DNA of 64,000 nucleotides from Amycolatopsis bullii (GTDB lineage: Bacteria > Actinomycetota > Actinomycetes > Mycobacteriales > Pseudonocardiaceae): positions 62,001 to 126,000 of the forward strand of contig NZ_BNAW01000005.1 in NCBI RefSeq assembly GCF_014654205.1, given 5' to 3'. Position numbers and translations under genes: made by a program. Below are positions 25,510 to 34,918 of the stretch, piece after piece (positions within the stretch are counted from its first letter, which is position 1; every line of letters starts with the position of its first letter). The notes below the pieces were generated by a model that was not told the DNA's origin, ran no database searches, and saw only the letters and a list, made by a program, of their open reading frames with translations.

Positions 25510-27788
25510 TGCGGGATCTCGCGCTGGGCCTCCGGCTGGCCGTCGGGGGCGGCCGGATGTCCGGCGCGGCGCTGCTGCGCCTGGCGATGACCGCGTTCGG
25601 GATCGCGCTCGCGGTCGCCGTGCTGCTGTCCGCGGCCGCGGTCCAGCACCTCGTCGGCGCGCAGGCCGAGCGCAAGGCGGCGATCGCGCAGGTCACCCAG
25701 CCTCGCGCGGGTGTCGCCCCGTTGCTGGTCTACAACTGGTACGCCTCGGCCGGCGAGGACTTCGTCAAGCTCACCGCGGTCGCGGCGACCGGGGCGGACT
25801 CGCCGGTGCCGCCGGGGCTCAGCAGGCTGCCCGCTCCGGGCGAACTGGTCGTGTCGCCGGAGCTCGCCGCGAAGCTGGCCGCCCCCGGTGGCGCTTCGAT
25901 GCGGGCCCAGCTGCCGGGGCGCATCGTCGGCCAGCTGTCGCGGGAAGGCGTCGCCGGTGCGGGCGACCTCAGCGGGTACTACGGGGTGCCGGCCGCGCAG
26001 ATCGAGGCCGAGGCCGACGGCCGCAAGGTCTATGCGTTCGGCCTGCCCTACACCGGGCTCGGGCTGTCGGCGGCGATGCTGGCCGTCATCCTTCCGATCG
26101 TGGCGGTGTTGTTGCTGCCGTTGCTGATCTTCGTGACCACCGCGTCGCGGATGGGCGCGGCGCAACGGGAACGCCGGCTCGCCGCACTGCGGCTGATCGG
26201 CCTGGATGCGCGGCAGGTCAAACGGGTCGCGGCGGCCGAATCGCTGGTCGGGGCCGCACTCGGGCTCGCGGCCGGGATCGGGTTCTTCGCCGTGCTGCGC
26301 ACCTTCGTCGCCGACATCCTGCCGTTCGGGCTGCGCATCTTCCCCGAAGACCTCGTCCCGTCCTGGTCACTGGTCGTGGTGATCGTGCTGCTGATACCCG
26401 GGCTCGCGGTCGGCTCGGCGATGTTCGGGCTGCGCCGCACGATCGTGGAACCGCTCGGCGTGGTCCGCCAGGGCAAACCGGTACGCAGGCGGATGTGGTG
26501 GCGCTGGGCGCTCACCGCGACCGGTGTGCTGTTCCTGGCCGCCACCCTGGCCTTCGAGCGGGGGCACGGCGACACGCCCGCCGCGCTGGCGCTCTCGGTG
26601 GGCAGCGTGTTCCTGCTCATCGGTGTCGCGGCCCTGCTCCCCTGGCTGGTCGAGCGGCTCGTGGAGCGGCTGCACGGCGGTCCGCCGTCCTGGCAGCTCG
26701 CGATCCGGCGGCTGCAGCTCGACAGCGGCACCGCCAGCCGCGTGGTCTCCGGCCTGGTCGTCGTGCTCGCCGGCACGATCCTGATCCAGGGCGTGATCAC
26801 CTCGCTCGCGAGCGGTGACGACCGGCAGGCCACTCCGGACGGCGTGGCCGCCGTCCCGGTGCGGGTCGACACCACCGCCGCGCACGAGGCCGAGGTCGGC
26901 AAGCTGGTGTCGGCCGTGCCCGAGGTGACCGGCGTGCACCCGGCCAGGAACCTGACGTTCCGGTCCGGGGAGGAGCGGAACTACGGCGTGGTCGGCGACT
27001 GCGTGGCGCTCAGAGCACGGGCGAACATCGGCGCCTGCTCCGACGGCGACGTGTTCTCCCTCGTGCCGAGCCGCGGCGGCGCGGCGCCGGCCGGCCGGCT
27101 GCAGCTGCAGGGCTACTCTCGCGGGGAGGAAGTGAACGGTCCGGAGTGGACGGTCCCGGCCGGTGTCAAGGTCGTGCAGGCGGCCGACGCGGCGGGTGAC
27201 AGCCTGCTGGTCACGCCCGGCGCGCTCGGCGGCCTCGCCCTCCCGGACTCGACGGTCACGGTCTACGTATCGGGCACCGGTGACGTGCAGGCGCTGATCG
27301 ACAACGTCGCCAGGGCGATCACCCCGCTCGCGTGGAACGCCTCGGCAGGAAAGAGCGATTACCTCGACGATTTCGCCGCCCGCGACCGGCAGATGGTGGA
27401 GAGCTTCCGCTCGGTGCTGATCACCGCGTCCCTGTTCGTGCTCGCGGTGGCGGCGATGAGCCTGCTGATGCTGTCGATCGAGCAGATCAGCGAACGGCGG
27501 CGGCCGCTCGCGGCGCTGTCCGCGGCAGGCGTGCCGATCGGGGTGCTGGCCCGCGGATCGCTGTGGCAGACGGCGATCCCGGTCGTGGTCGGCGTCGCAC
27601 TGGCGGTCGCGGCCGGGCTCGGGCTGACCGCGCCGATCCTGCGGCTGGCGGACCGGCCGATGATCGTCGACGTCCCGGTGCTGCTCACCCTGGCGGCGAC
27701 GACGGTGGCGGCGGTCCTGCTGGTGACCGGGCTGACCATGCCGCTGCTGCGGCAGGTGACCCGTTTGGACACCCTGCGCTCGGAATGA
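25506..27788 (+). CDS. FtsX-family ABC permease
   Basis: A 760-residue permease with two FtsX-like cores. Each has a long extracytoplasmic loop and membrane helices (one near residue 25, three between about 180 and 310, a central group at about 335-440, and three at about 645-755). The GAAQRERRLAALRLIGL stretch is the usual FtsX cytoplasmic motif, and the second core has EQISERRRPLAALSAAGVP. With the ATPase it makes a mechanotransmission-type exporter, probably for drug or peptide resistance under PadR control. It starts at ATG 25506, overlapping the ATPase stop. Confidence 0.9.
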   Translation: MMRDLALGLRLAVGGGRMSGAALLRLAMTAFGIALAVAVLLSAAAVQHLVGAQAERKAAIAQVTQPRAGVAPLLVYNWYASAGEDFVKLTAVAATGADSPVPPGLSRLPAPGELVVSPELAAKLAAPGGASMRAQLPGRIVGQLSREGVAGAGDLSGYYGVPAAQIEAEADGRKVYAFGLPYTGLGLSAAMLAVILPIVAVLLLPLLIFVTTASRMGAAQRERRLAALRLIGLDARQVKRVAAAESLVGAALGLAAGIGFFAVLRTFVADILPFGLRIFPEDLVPSWSLVVVIVLLIPGLAVGSAMFGLRRTIVEPLGVVRQGKPVRRRMWWRWALTATGVLFLAATLAFERGHGDTPAALALSVGSVFLLIGVAALLPWLVERLVERLHGGPPSWQLAIRRLQLDSGTASRVVSGLVVVLAGTILIQGVITSLASGDDRQATPDGVAAVPVRVDTTAAHEAEVGKLVSAVPEVTGVHPARNLTFRSGEERNYGVVGDCVALRARANIGACSDGDVFSLVPSRGGAAPAGRLQLQGYSRGEEVNGPEWTVPAGVKVVQAADAAGDSLLVTPGALGGLALPDSTVTVYVSGTGDVQALIDNVARAITPLAWNASAGKSDYLDDFAARDRQMVESFRSVLITASLFVLAVAAMSLLMLSIEQISERRRPLAALSAAGVPIGVLARGSLWQTAIPVVVGVALAVAAGLGLTAPILRLADRPMIVDVPVLLTLAATTVAAVLLVTGLTMPLLRQVTRLDTLRSE

Positions 27789-27795
27789 GGCGGCC

Positions 27796-27825
27796 GGGCG
27801 GGGGCGGCGCGTGCGGCCCCCGCCC
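27796..27825. terminator. Bidirectional terminator between convergent genes
   Basis: Perfect 10-bp stem, GGGCGGGGGC (27796-27805) with GCCCCCGCCC (27816-27825), around a 10-nt loop. It fills the short gap between the permease stop and the convergent EthD-like gene. No U-run follows, as is common in high-GC actinomycetes. Confidence 0.55.
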
Positions 27826-28125
27826 TCAGCCGAGCGGGTAGTGGATCAGCTCGGCGCCGCCGGTGGCGTAGTTCGGCACATCGGCGGCGACCGCCTTGCC
27901 CTCCTCCGAGCCGAGCGCCCGGGCCATGGCCTCGGCGGACTCGAAGTCGGCGTGGAAGACCGCGAAGTACTTGCTCTCCCCGCGGACGGCGGCCACGTCG
28001 AAGGAGTACTGGAACTGCACAAGGCCGGGGAGTTTCGCCGCCAGCGGCAGGTGCGTGCCGACGTAGTAGTCGCGGAAGTGGGCTTCGTCGGCGGGCGGCG
28101 GGTACAGCACGGTGAGCCGGTGCAT
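27826..28125 (-). CDS. EthD-family small protein
   Basis: A 99-residue single-domain protein of the EthD/dimeric alpha-beta barrel type (MHRLTVLYPPP, HFRDYYVGTHLPLAAKLPG, KYFAVFHADFESAEAM). EthD proteins accompany alkyl-ether or aromatic degradation, but stand-alone copies are common and their role is unclear. The ATG at 28125 matches the family N-terminus; the frame is open far upstream without coding sense. Confidence 0.85.
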   Translation of the reverse strand: MHRLTVLYPPPADEAHFRDYYVGTHLPLAAKLPGLVQFQYSFDVAAVRGESKYFAVFHADFESAEAMARALGSEEGKAVAADVPNYATGGAELIHYPLG

Positions 28126-28195
28126 CGGGGTCCTCTCTCGGCCGGGTCGGCGGCGGTCTCCCCCAGCCTCGCACACCCGGGGCACTCGGTGCCGG

Positions 28196-28420
28196 TCATG
28201 CCGAGTCCTCCTCCGTGGCCGAGGCGAACCGGCGGAACGCCGCGAGCAATTCCGGCAGCGACCGCACATCGCAGGACGCCTCGAAACTCGCTCCTGGAGC
28301 ACGTGCGGCCGCGTGTCGCGGATCGCTCGGCGGCGCCCCGTGCTGCTGCTCCGCCACCTGAAGGCGATGGCGACCACCGAGGTCGAGCTGCCCGGGGCGA
28401 ACGCCGGCGGGTCCGCTTGC
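28196..28420 (-). pseudogene. Possible remnant of a short gene
   Basis: On the minus strand this stretch reads as a protein-like tail ending in RSLPELLAAFRRFASATEEDSA and a stop at 28196-28198, with coding-like third-position GC. I found no start or recognisable domain. A second frame over the same bases contains FRWRSSSTG and AIRDTR, faintly like DUF397 proteins. It may be a decayed regulator-associated gene, or chance. It fills most of the gap between the EthD-like gene and the next plus-strand gene. Confidence 0.15.
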
Positions 28421-28476
28421 GAGAGCGATCCGGCGACCTGTGCGACCCGCACCGTCCGTTCTGCTTGGATACCGAC

Positions 28477-29139
28477 GTGACCGTGTACGACCTCGCTCGC
28501 CGCCTGCCCGCCGTTCCGGACCTGCGCGCGCTGTGTCGTGCGCTGGCCGCGTTGGACGTCGTGCTGGATCCCGGGAGCGAGGACCGGTACCACGGCTACG
28601 ACACCGCGTGGGCGCCTGGTGCCGATCTGGCGTCCATGCGGGACGGCGCGGGCAACGAGTACTCCATGATTTTCACCGCCGCGGGCGCGTACGTGCGCGG
28701 TTTCGACCACGAGTCGCCGATGAGCCCCTTCGCCACGGACGACGAGCAGCCCTGGCCCGGTGTTCTCGATGCCGTGCCCGAGGTGTTCCGGAACTACGTC
28801 GACGAGCCGGCGTTCTGCGACGAGTTCGGCACCCCGTACGTCACGGTGTGCCTGTGGCGTCAGCACGACGATTCCGCGTGGCGGCACGGGGTCGTCGAAT
28901 TCCCCCGCGAAGGCGACGACGGAGCCGATTGGCTGTTCGCCCTGCTGACCGACCGCACACCCGAGGCCTTCCAGGACTGGGCCAAGGACTACTACGAGAC
29001 GCCGATCGACCTCGACGCGGTGCGGCACGTCTACGCCGGGCAGCCGTTGACCGCGAGCGTCGTGACCGCGCTGAACTCCGGCACCACCCTGGCCGCCGTC
29101 GCTGAGCGCGTCGCCGGCACCGGCTACCCGATGCGCTAG
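28477..29139 (+). CDS. Uncharacterised acidic cytoplasmic protein
   Basis: A 220-residue protein I do not recognise. It is soluble, acidic and rich in aromatic residues (RYHGYDTAWAPG, YVRGFDHESPMSPF, WLFALLTDRTPEAFQDWAKDYYE), with no signal peptide, membrane span or obvious catalytic motif. The overall look resembles the small stand-alone or immunity-like proteins frequent in actinomycetes, but I assign no function. Start is GTG 28477 or GTG 28483; the ribosome site is weak. Its TAG stop is inside the CTAG that also ends the convergent GH43 gene. Confidence 0.7.
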   Translation: MTVYDLARRLPAVPDLRALCRALAALDVVLDPGSEDRYHGYDTAWAPGADLASMRDGAGNEYSMIFTAAGAYVRGFDHESPMSPFATDDEQPWPGVLDAVPEVFRNYVDEPAFCDEFGTPYVTVCLWRQHDDSAWRHGVVEFPREGDDGADWLFALLTDRTPEAFQDWAKDYYETPIDLDAVRHVYAGQPLTASVVTALNSGTTLAAVAERVAGTGYPMR

Positions 29140-30644
29140 CTGCCCGTCTGGACCAGGCTGAAGTCGTCGACGTTCACCCAGTTGCCCGCGTTCGCGTCGG
29201 AGAACACGCCCACCTGGATCGACCCGTTCGTCACCGCGATGTTCGGGACGGTCACCTTCGTCCAGCTCCCGAGTGCCTGGCTGATCGACGCGCTCAGCTC
29301 ACTCCCCCCGAAGTTCTTCGCGAAGATCGTCGCCTTCTTCTGCCCGCCGCTGCTCTTCACCCACGCCGACAGCGTGTACGTCCCGTTCGGCAGCGAGATG
29401 TTCTGATACCGCGAAGCGGTGTACGCCGACGACGAACTCTGCGCGAACGCCCACCGTCCGGTGTGGCCGCCCTGCTTGTTGCCGTTCACGGTCCCGCCGG
29501 AGATCGTCCAGCCCGCGAGGTCGTTCTGCGCCACCCGGTCGGCCTCGGCACTCGGGTTGAGGACGTAGTTGTTGCCCCGGCCGACCGCCCACGTGCCCGC
29601 GGCCGCGTCGACGGTCCACTGGCTCAGCGAGTGGAACACCGGCGTCGTCCCGGTGAACGTCACCGGCACCCAGTCGTTGTACCCGAGGCCGTTGCCCGCG
29701 AAGTCGCTCCAGCGGTCACCACCGAACATCACGAACGAACCCTGCGAACCGGTCACCGTGAACGCCAGGCCCGTCTGGGTCACGTGCGAGAAGTCGGCAT
29801 CGGTTCCCTGCAGCACAAATTCGGCGGAGTACGGGCCCGTGATGTTCTTCGCGCTGATGCAGTACGTGTGAGAGGCGTTCCAGCCGTGCAGGTCGGAGGA
29901 ACAGAAGTAGTACGTCCCGGCGTACTTGAACATGATGTTGCCCTCGCGGCCGCCCGCGGAACTGTTGTACACGTTCTTGGCCGCCTCGACCTGCAAGTAG
30001 TCCGAAGCCCGCAGCGCCGAGACGTACAGGTGCGACCGGCCGCTCTTGTTGCTGTAGATCAGGTACGCCTTGCCGTCGTCGTCGGTGAAGACCGATTGGT
30101 CGCCGGACATGCCGGTGGACACACCGCTGATGCTCGACTGCGTGCCCGCCCGGGTGAACCGGCCGTTCGGCGTGCTGCTCGTGGCGAACACCAAGCCGCT
30201 GTCCAGCTGCGAAACCAGCACGTACTTGCCCGTGTTCGGGTTGCGTGCGACCCCGATCCGGCCCACCCAGCCGCCACTCAGCTCACTGCCGGTCAGCGCG
30301 TTGCCTTCGAACTTCCAGTTGGCCAGGTCGGTCGACGAGTAGATGGTGATCGCGCTCAGCGACGTGTCCCCGTTCTTCCCCCCGCCCGGGTTGTTGTAGT
30401 AGGTGACCGCGCCGTTGTACTTGGCCCCGTACCAGTAGTACGTGCCACCGACCTTCAGCACGCCGCCACCCTGGGAGTAGATCGGGTTCCCCGAGGTGTC
30501 CTTCCAGAAGACGTCGTTCTGGATCGTCGCGGCCGCGGCCACGTCGGGAGCGGCCGCCGCGGCGACACCACCGGCGGACGCCAACGCGACCGCCGAGGAA
30601 AACAGGAACGCGGCGAATGTCCGCCGGGAATTGTTTTTCCGCAC
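29136..30644 (-). CDS. Secreted GH43-family glycosyl hydrolase with C-terminal carbohydrate-binding domain
   Basis: A 502-residue secreted enzyme. The signal peptide (about residues 1-39) is followed by a five-bladed propeller beginning FWKDTSGNPIYSQGGGVLKV and GTYYWYGAKYNG. This matches the GH43 branch of exo-beta-1,3-galactanases, which act on arabinogalactan side chains. A C-terminal jelly-roll module (about 365-502) starts NYVLNPSAEADRVAQNDLAG and ends VNVDDFSLVQTG, a CBM_4_9-like binding domain. GTG 30644 with GGAGG upstream gives the signal peptide. A LacI-type palindrome lies about 70 nt upstream, so it is probably sugar-induced. Confidence 0.85.
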   Translation of the reverse strand: MRKNNSRRTFAAFLFSSAVALASAGGVAAAAAPDVAAAATIQNDVFWKDTSGNPIYSQGGGVLKVGGTYYWYGAKYNGAVTYYNNPGGGKNGDTSLSAITIYSSTDLANWKFEGNALTGSELSGGWVGRIGVARNPNTGKYVLVSQLDSGLVFATSSTPNGRFTRAGTQSSISGVSTGMSGDQSVFTDDDGKAYLIYSNKSGRSHLYVSALRASDYLQVEAAKNVYNSSAGGREGNIMFKYAGTYYFCSSDLHGWNASHTYCISAKNITGPYSAEFVLQGTDADFSHVTQTGLAFTVTGSQGSFVMFGGDRWSDFAGNGLGYNDWVPVTFTGTTPVFHSLSQWTVDAAAGTWAVGRGNNYVLNPSAEADRVAQNDLAGWTISGGTVNGNKQGGHTGRWAFAQSSSSAYTASRYQNISLPNGTYTLSAWVKSSGGQKKATIFAKNFGGSELSASISQALGSWTKVTVPNIAVTNGSIQVGVFSDANAGNWVNVDDFSLVQTGS

Positions 30645-30710
30645 TGCCTGACCTCCGTGGCGAGTACCCTCTTGGCGATTCGTCCGCGCGAAGACCTCGT
30701 TGCTCGGGAC

Positions 30711-30723
30711 GGTAAGCGCTTTC
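30711..30723 (-). promoter_or_regulatory. LacI-type operator upstream of GH43 gene
   Basis: On the minus strand GAAAGCGCTTACC, with central palindrome AAGCGCTT. The core AGCGCT is typical of LacI-family operators in actinomycetes. It sits 67-79 nt before the GH43 start, in the promoter region. Confidence 0.5.
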
Positions 30724-30906
30724 TCGCCGCCCTGCGGCCGAAGCGGAAGCCCACGGTAGCACCCGGACGGCGACGGCGAAACCAACCGGGACACGCTTCC
30801 CGCGGACGGACCAATTCGATCAAAACCGGGCCATTCCGCGGCACGATTTTCGAAGATTTCCCCGGGCTTTTGAACGTTCACATCGGAAAACGCCGGAGCA
30901 GGCGGG

Positions 30907-31317
30907 CTACGCCGCGCTGGTCCACATCCGTTCGGCCAGCTCCACGAACCGGGCGGAACTCATGGCGTCGAGCGCGGTGGCCAGGTCGGGGTAGGTGTCG
31001 AGAGCCGGGCGGGACGCCGTCAGGTCCAGCAGCCGTTCGACGATCCGGTTGCGCCCGGTGACCACCCGGAAGTCGGTCCCGCGCTCGGTCGCGTGGGCTC
31101 GCGCGGCCAGCAGCATCGTGACCATGCCCGCGCTCCCGAACGTCACGTCGGTCAGGTCGAGGACGAGCACGTCGGCGGCTTCACCCAGCAATTCGGTCAG
31201 GGCGAGCGCCGGCCGCCCCAGCGTCGCCTGGTCGAACTCCCCGGTCAGCGCCAGCACCGGCGGCCCCTGACGGGTTCTCGTGGTGCGAACGCCTGCGGGT
31301 GGAGAAAAGGGGGACAT
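30907..31317 (-). CDS. STAS-domain anti-sigma factor antagonist
   Basis: A 136-residue STAS protein (VLALTGEFDQATLGR, VLVLDLTDVTFGSAGMVTMLLAA). The serine in TFGSAGM is at the position phosphorylated in SpoIIAA/BldG-type antagonists. Such proteins bind serine-kinase anti-sigma factors to release a stress sigma factor. No kinase partner is adjacent. It is one of three STAS proteins in this window. Confidence 0.85.
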   Translation of the reverse strand: MSPFSPPAGVRTTRTRQGPPVLALTGEFDQATLGRPALALTELLGEAADVLVLDLTDVTFGSAGMVTMLLAARAHATERGTDFRVVTGRNRIVERLLDLTASRPALDTYPDLATALDAMSSARFVELAERMWTSAA

Positions 31318-31691
31318 GCAGAGGGGTTCCGTTCGTGCGGGCGAAAAACCGGTTCTCAGGCCGGCTCACGGTTTGAACCCCCTGCCCCCGCGAGGAACGA
31401 ACCAGCGGCCCCGATCATTCCGGCGCCCGGCGGCTGCCGGCGGGCCGGGAACGCGGACGGCCCTCCTACCAGCACTGGGTCCGCCGCGGCGACCTACGTC
31501 ACAGTGCGCGACGGCCGGGACCCGTCCCGCGCGGCCCGGCTTTCGCCCGCGCCGGGTGACGACCCGGGGACCGGGCGCGGCCACCATCGGATCCGCCGCC
31601 GCTGGTCTCCGATCGGCGAGCCGTTCGCTGCCGTCACCGGCGGTCCCGCCCACCGCGCGATGGCCGAAGCGCTGTTCCTCCGCCGCTACGG
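31318..31691. other. Spacer without a convincing gene
   Basis: 374 bases between the STAS gene start and the sigma-factor stop. Several frames are open on both strands because of the GC content, but none has a ribosome site plus a protein-like sequence. I see no clear hairpin or repeat. Confidence 0.5.
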
Positions 31692-32681
31692 TCACCGATG
31701 CGCGAGCTCCCCGGGAAACCCGAACGTGGTGACCAGCGCCGGGTCGTGGAACTCGACCACGCGGGAGACACCGGTGGCCGTCGCGGTCAGCACCACGATG
31801 CCGTGCGCCCGGTGGACGCCGCCGGTGCCGCGGTGGTACACGGCGGCGGCAGGCTGGCCGTTGGCCGTGGTGGCGGTCATCCGCCAGTCGCCCGGCTCGC
31901 CCATGACGTACCTGCCGAGCAGGGCGAGGCACGCCACCCGGCCCGCGTACCAGTCGCGGAACGGGGTCGCCTCCAGCGTGGCGTCGGTGCGCAGGACCTG
32001 CTCCAGCAGGCCGGCGTCGGAGCGTTCGAACGCCGCGATGTAGCCCTCGAGCAACGCCCGCGCCCGCGGGTCGGCCGGTTCGAGCAGGTCCCCGGCCGGG
32101 GGCTCGAGCTCGTCCAGGCGGGCCCTGGCCCGCTGGAGACCGCTCTTCACCGCCGCCGTGGTGGTGCCGAGGATGCGGGCCGTTTCGGGTGCGGTGAACG
32201 CCAGCACCTCCCGCAGGATCAGGATCGCGCGCTGCCGGGCCGGCAGGCACTGCAGGCTGACGACCAGCGCGAGCCGCACGGACTCGCGTGCCGCCACGGC
32301 CGCCGCCGGATCGCCGACCCAGTGGTCCGGCACCGGCTCCAGCCAGGACACCGCACCCGGCGCGGCCGGGACCGGCGGCCGATCAGGTCCGTCGCAGGGA
32401 CCGCCCAGCCCCGAGGGCAGCACGCGGTTGCGACGCGGGTCCAGCGCGGTCAGGCAGACGTTGGTCGCGATGGCGTAGAGCCAGGACCGGATCGACGCAC
32501 GCCCCTCGAAACGGGCGTAGGACCGCCACGCCCGCAGGTAGGTTTCCTGCACCAGGTCCTCGGCGTCGTGCGCCGAGCCGGCCATCCGGTAGCAGTGCGC
32601 CAGCAGCTCCCGGCGGTACTCGCCGGTCTCGGCCGCGAACCGGTCCTGGTCGCGGGCCGCCGCGGATTGCCTGCTTGCCAT
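31692..32681 (-). CDS. SigJ-type ECF sigma factor with SnoaL-like C-terminal domain
   Basis: A 329-residue sigma factor. Region 2 (about residues 20-90) includes LLAHCYRMAGSAHDAEDLVQE. Region 4 (about 150-205) includes LPARQRAILILREVLAFTAPE and ILGTTTAAVKSGLQRARARL. The last 110 residues form a SnoaL-like domain (ALLEGYIAAFERSDAGLLEQ), typical of ECF groups that lack a classical anti-sigma factor and are regulated through this fused domain. ATG 32681 with GAGGAG upstream is preferred over an upstream in-frame ATG at 32759. Confidence 0.9.
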   Translation of the reverse strand: MASRQSAAARDQDRFAAETGEYRRELLAHCYRMAGSAHDAEDLVQETYLRAWRSYARFEGRASIRSWLYAIATNVCLTALDPRRNRVLPSGLGGPCDGPDRPPVPAAPGAVSWLEPVPDHWVGDPAAAVAARESVRLALVVSLQCLPARQRAILILREVLAFTAPETARILGTTTAAVKSGLQRARARLDELEPPAGDLLEPADPRARALLEGYIAAFERSDAGLLEQVLRTDATLEATPFRDWYAGRVACLALLGRYVMGEPGDWRMTATTANGQPAAAVYHRGTGGVHRAHGIVVLTATATGVSRVVEFHDPALVTTFGFPGELAHR

Positions 32682-32848
32682 GCGCTGCTCCTCGTTCCCA
32701 CCGGTCGGCATCCTTCCTCCCGGTAGGACCGGCACACCACGGAAAAGGAATCGAAGCACAGGTCAGCAGGTATCGCGATCACCCATGGCGGGTCGGCGGC
32801 GGAGTCGGACGCGGGGCCTCGGAGCCAAGCGCCGCCCGGCCGCCCCGG

Positions 32849-33841
32849 TCACGGCAGCAGCGCCACCTTGCCGACCGTCGCCCGAGCGGCCAAGTCCGCC
32901 AGCGCGCGAGGCCCCTCGGCCAGCTCATAGGCCACCGGTTCCGCCGGACCGACGACCCCGGCCGCGACCAGCGCAGACAGCTCACCCATCACTTCGCCGA
33001 AGATCGCGGGCGCGGACCGGATCAGCGTGCCGATGTTCAAGCCGATGACCTGCACCTGGTGCCGGTACACGAGCTCCCAGTTGGTCAGCGACGCTTCCCC
33101 GCCCGCGAGGCCGTAGACGACGACCCGCCCGGTGACCGGCTTGGCCGCGGCCAGGCTCGCGGCGAACGCGGCCCCGCCGGCCGACTCCAGCACCAGATCG
33201 GCTGCGGCACCGCCGGTCAGGCGCCGCACCTCGGCGGCGAGGTCGCCGTCGCGGGAGTCCAGGACGTGGTCCGCCCCCAGCGCCAGCACGGTCTCGTGCT
33301 TGGCCGGCGAGGCGGTGGCGACGACCGTCGCGCCGTAGTGCTTGGCCAGGGTCAGCGCGGCCCGGCCGGTCGCGCCCGCCGCCGCGGGGACGACCACGGT
33401 CTCCCCGGCCGCCACCCGGCCGAGCGGCTTGAGCGCGGCGAGCGCGGTGGGCCAGTTCACGGCGAGGCCGAGCGCCTGCTCCGCACGCCACCCGGCCGGT
33501 ACCGGCATCGCGGCCGCCGCGGGCAGCACGAGGTACTCGGCGAAGGCCCCGTCGCCGACACCGGTGACGTACGTCCCCGGCGCCGGGCCGGTCACCGCCT
33601 CACCCGTCGCGACGACCTCGCCCACCGCCTCGAAACCCGTTCGGTACGGCGGCTGCGGACCGTCCCCGAACGTGCCGCAGGCCTTCGAGACGTCGGCGAA
33701 GTTGACCCCGGCGGCCACGACCCGGATCAGCACCTCGCCCCGGCCGGGCTCCGGCACGGGGACGCCGGTGATCAGGCGCATGTCCTGCGGCCCCTTCAGG
33801 GTGGTCTGTTCCAGGGCGCGCATGGTGGCGGGAATGCTCAC
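32849..33841 (-). CDS. Quinone oxidoreductase-like MDR-family dehydrogenase
   Basis: A 330-residue NADPH-dependent reductase of the zeta-crystallin/quinone oxidoreductase branch. It has the GroES-like N-terminal domain with VAAGVNFADVSK, no structural zinc cysteines, a Rossmann domain with AAAGATGRAALTLAKHYGA, and ends in ATVGKVALLP. It reduces quinones or enals in the cytoplasm. GTG 33841 follows GGAG by 4 nt; the ATG at 33823 lacks a ribosome site. Confidence 0.9.
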   Translation of the reverse strand: MSIPATMRALEQTTLKGPQDMRLITGVPVPEPGRGEVLIRVVAAGVNFADVSKACGTFGDGPQPPYRTGFEAVGEVVATGEAVTGPAPGTYVTGVGDGAFAEYLVLPAAAAMPVPAGWRAEQALGLAVNWPTALAALKPLGRVAAGETVVVPAAAGATGRAALTLAKHYGATVVATASPAKHETVLALGADHVLDSRDGDLAAEVRRLTGGAAADLVLESAGGAAFAASLAAAKPVTGRVVVYGLAGGEASLTNWELVYRHQVQVIGLNIGTLIRSAPAIFGEVMGELSALVAAGVVGPAEPVAYELAEGPRALADLAARATVGKVALLP

Positions 33842-34095
33842 GGCTCTCCTTTTTCGGTGGGCTTCGCGGCCGGCTCGGCGGCCGTACCGACAGGAAGACC
33901 GCCACCACCGGAGAAAGGAATCGGCCGCCGGGCCACCCGCCGCGGCCGGACCGGCGCCGAGAGTGCGGGCCGTGCCGGGTGGCTCGCGCGTCAAGGGCCG
34001 CCGACCTGCGCTGCACCCGGCTGTCGACGGATTGTCGACCGCCGTGGCCACGATCCTCCTCGACAGGGCTCCACACTCCGGGGCACCGAGCAGGA

Positions 34096-34247
34096 AAGGA
34101 GGCGGCGGGCACCCTGGCGCGCTGGCGGGCGGCGTGCTCGCCGAGTCGTTCGGCACCCGCGGCGGCCTCTGGATCTGCGTCGCCCTCGACGGCTGCGCGG
34201 CCCTGGTCCTGCTGTGGGTGTCCCGCCGCAGCCGGCGAGCTGGTTGA
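34096..34247 (+). pseudogene. Remnant of an MFS transporter C-terminus
   Basis: The plus strand encodes GALAGGVLAESFGTRGGLWI followed by a hydrophobic helix (CVALDGCAALVLLWV) and a basic tail (SRRSRRAG), then a stop. This matches helices 11-12 of an MFS drug exporter (the GG-x-LAE-x-FG-R pattern). Nothing upstream in this frame looks like the remaining ten helices, so the gene was probably deleted. It lies in the 551-base gap between the quinone oxidoreductase and the next STAS gene. Confidence 0.45.
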
Positions 34248-34392
34248 GTTTCCCGCGGGCTGGGCAGTATGCCCAGCGCGACGCAGCGGTTGAGCCACCA
34301 GCCGCCCCCACCGGTTCGGCCCGTCCACCCGCGGGCCGGAAACGCGGGAGGCACGGTGAACCCCCGGCCTCCCGGACAACGAGAGGCCAACC

Positions 34393-34797
34393 ATGCCCGG
34401 CATCGCCACCCCCCGCGATCTCGACCCAGGGCACCACGCACGCACGGACATCACCGTGACCACCACGGCGGACGCGTCGATCGTGACGGTCGAGGGTGAA
34501 CTCGACCTGGCCACCACGCCCCGCCTGCGAGACCAGGTGGACGCCGCTCTGAAGTCACGGCCCACCGCGCTGATCATCGACCTCGACGCGGTCGGGTTCT
34601 GCTCCTCCGGCGCTCTGTCCGCCCTGCTGGAAGCCGTCACCAACGCCCACGCCCGCGGAATCCCCTGCGCGATCGTCGCCACCCAGCGGGCCGTGCTCCG
34701 CCCGATCAAGCTGCTGCAGCTCGGCCGCGTCCTGCCCGTCCACGCCGACCGCGCGGAGGCCGAAACCTGGCTGGCGCTGGTGGCCCGTCTGCGCTGA
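34393..34797 (+). CDS. STAS-domain anti-sigma factor antagonist
   Basis: A 134-residue STAS protein (SIVTVEGELDLATTPRLRDQ, ALIIDLDAVGFCSSGALSALL). The double serine in FCSSGALS is the phosphorylation site pattern of antagonist proteins. It probably joins a partner-switching network with a serine kinase encoded elsewhere. It precedes the GAF-ANTAR gene by 121 nt on the same strand, so both may answer the same stress. Confidence 0.88.
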   Translation: MPGIATPRDLDPGHHARTDITVTTTADASIVTVEGELDLATTPRLRDQVDAALKSRPTALIIDLDAVGFCSSGALSALLEAVTNAHARGIPCAIVATQRAVLRPIKLLQLGRVLPVHADRAEAETWLALVARLR

Positions 34798-34918
34798 GGC
34801 CGCGCGTGGCCCGTGCGGTCTTGCCGGGCCCGTGGCGACCTGGCGCCCGGCGGGCTACGTTGGTCGTCGCGATGGTTGAAAAGGCAGCCGTCTTCCACAG
34901 CGACTCGGGGAGACCGGC

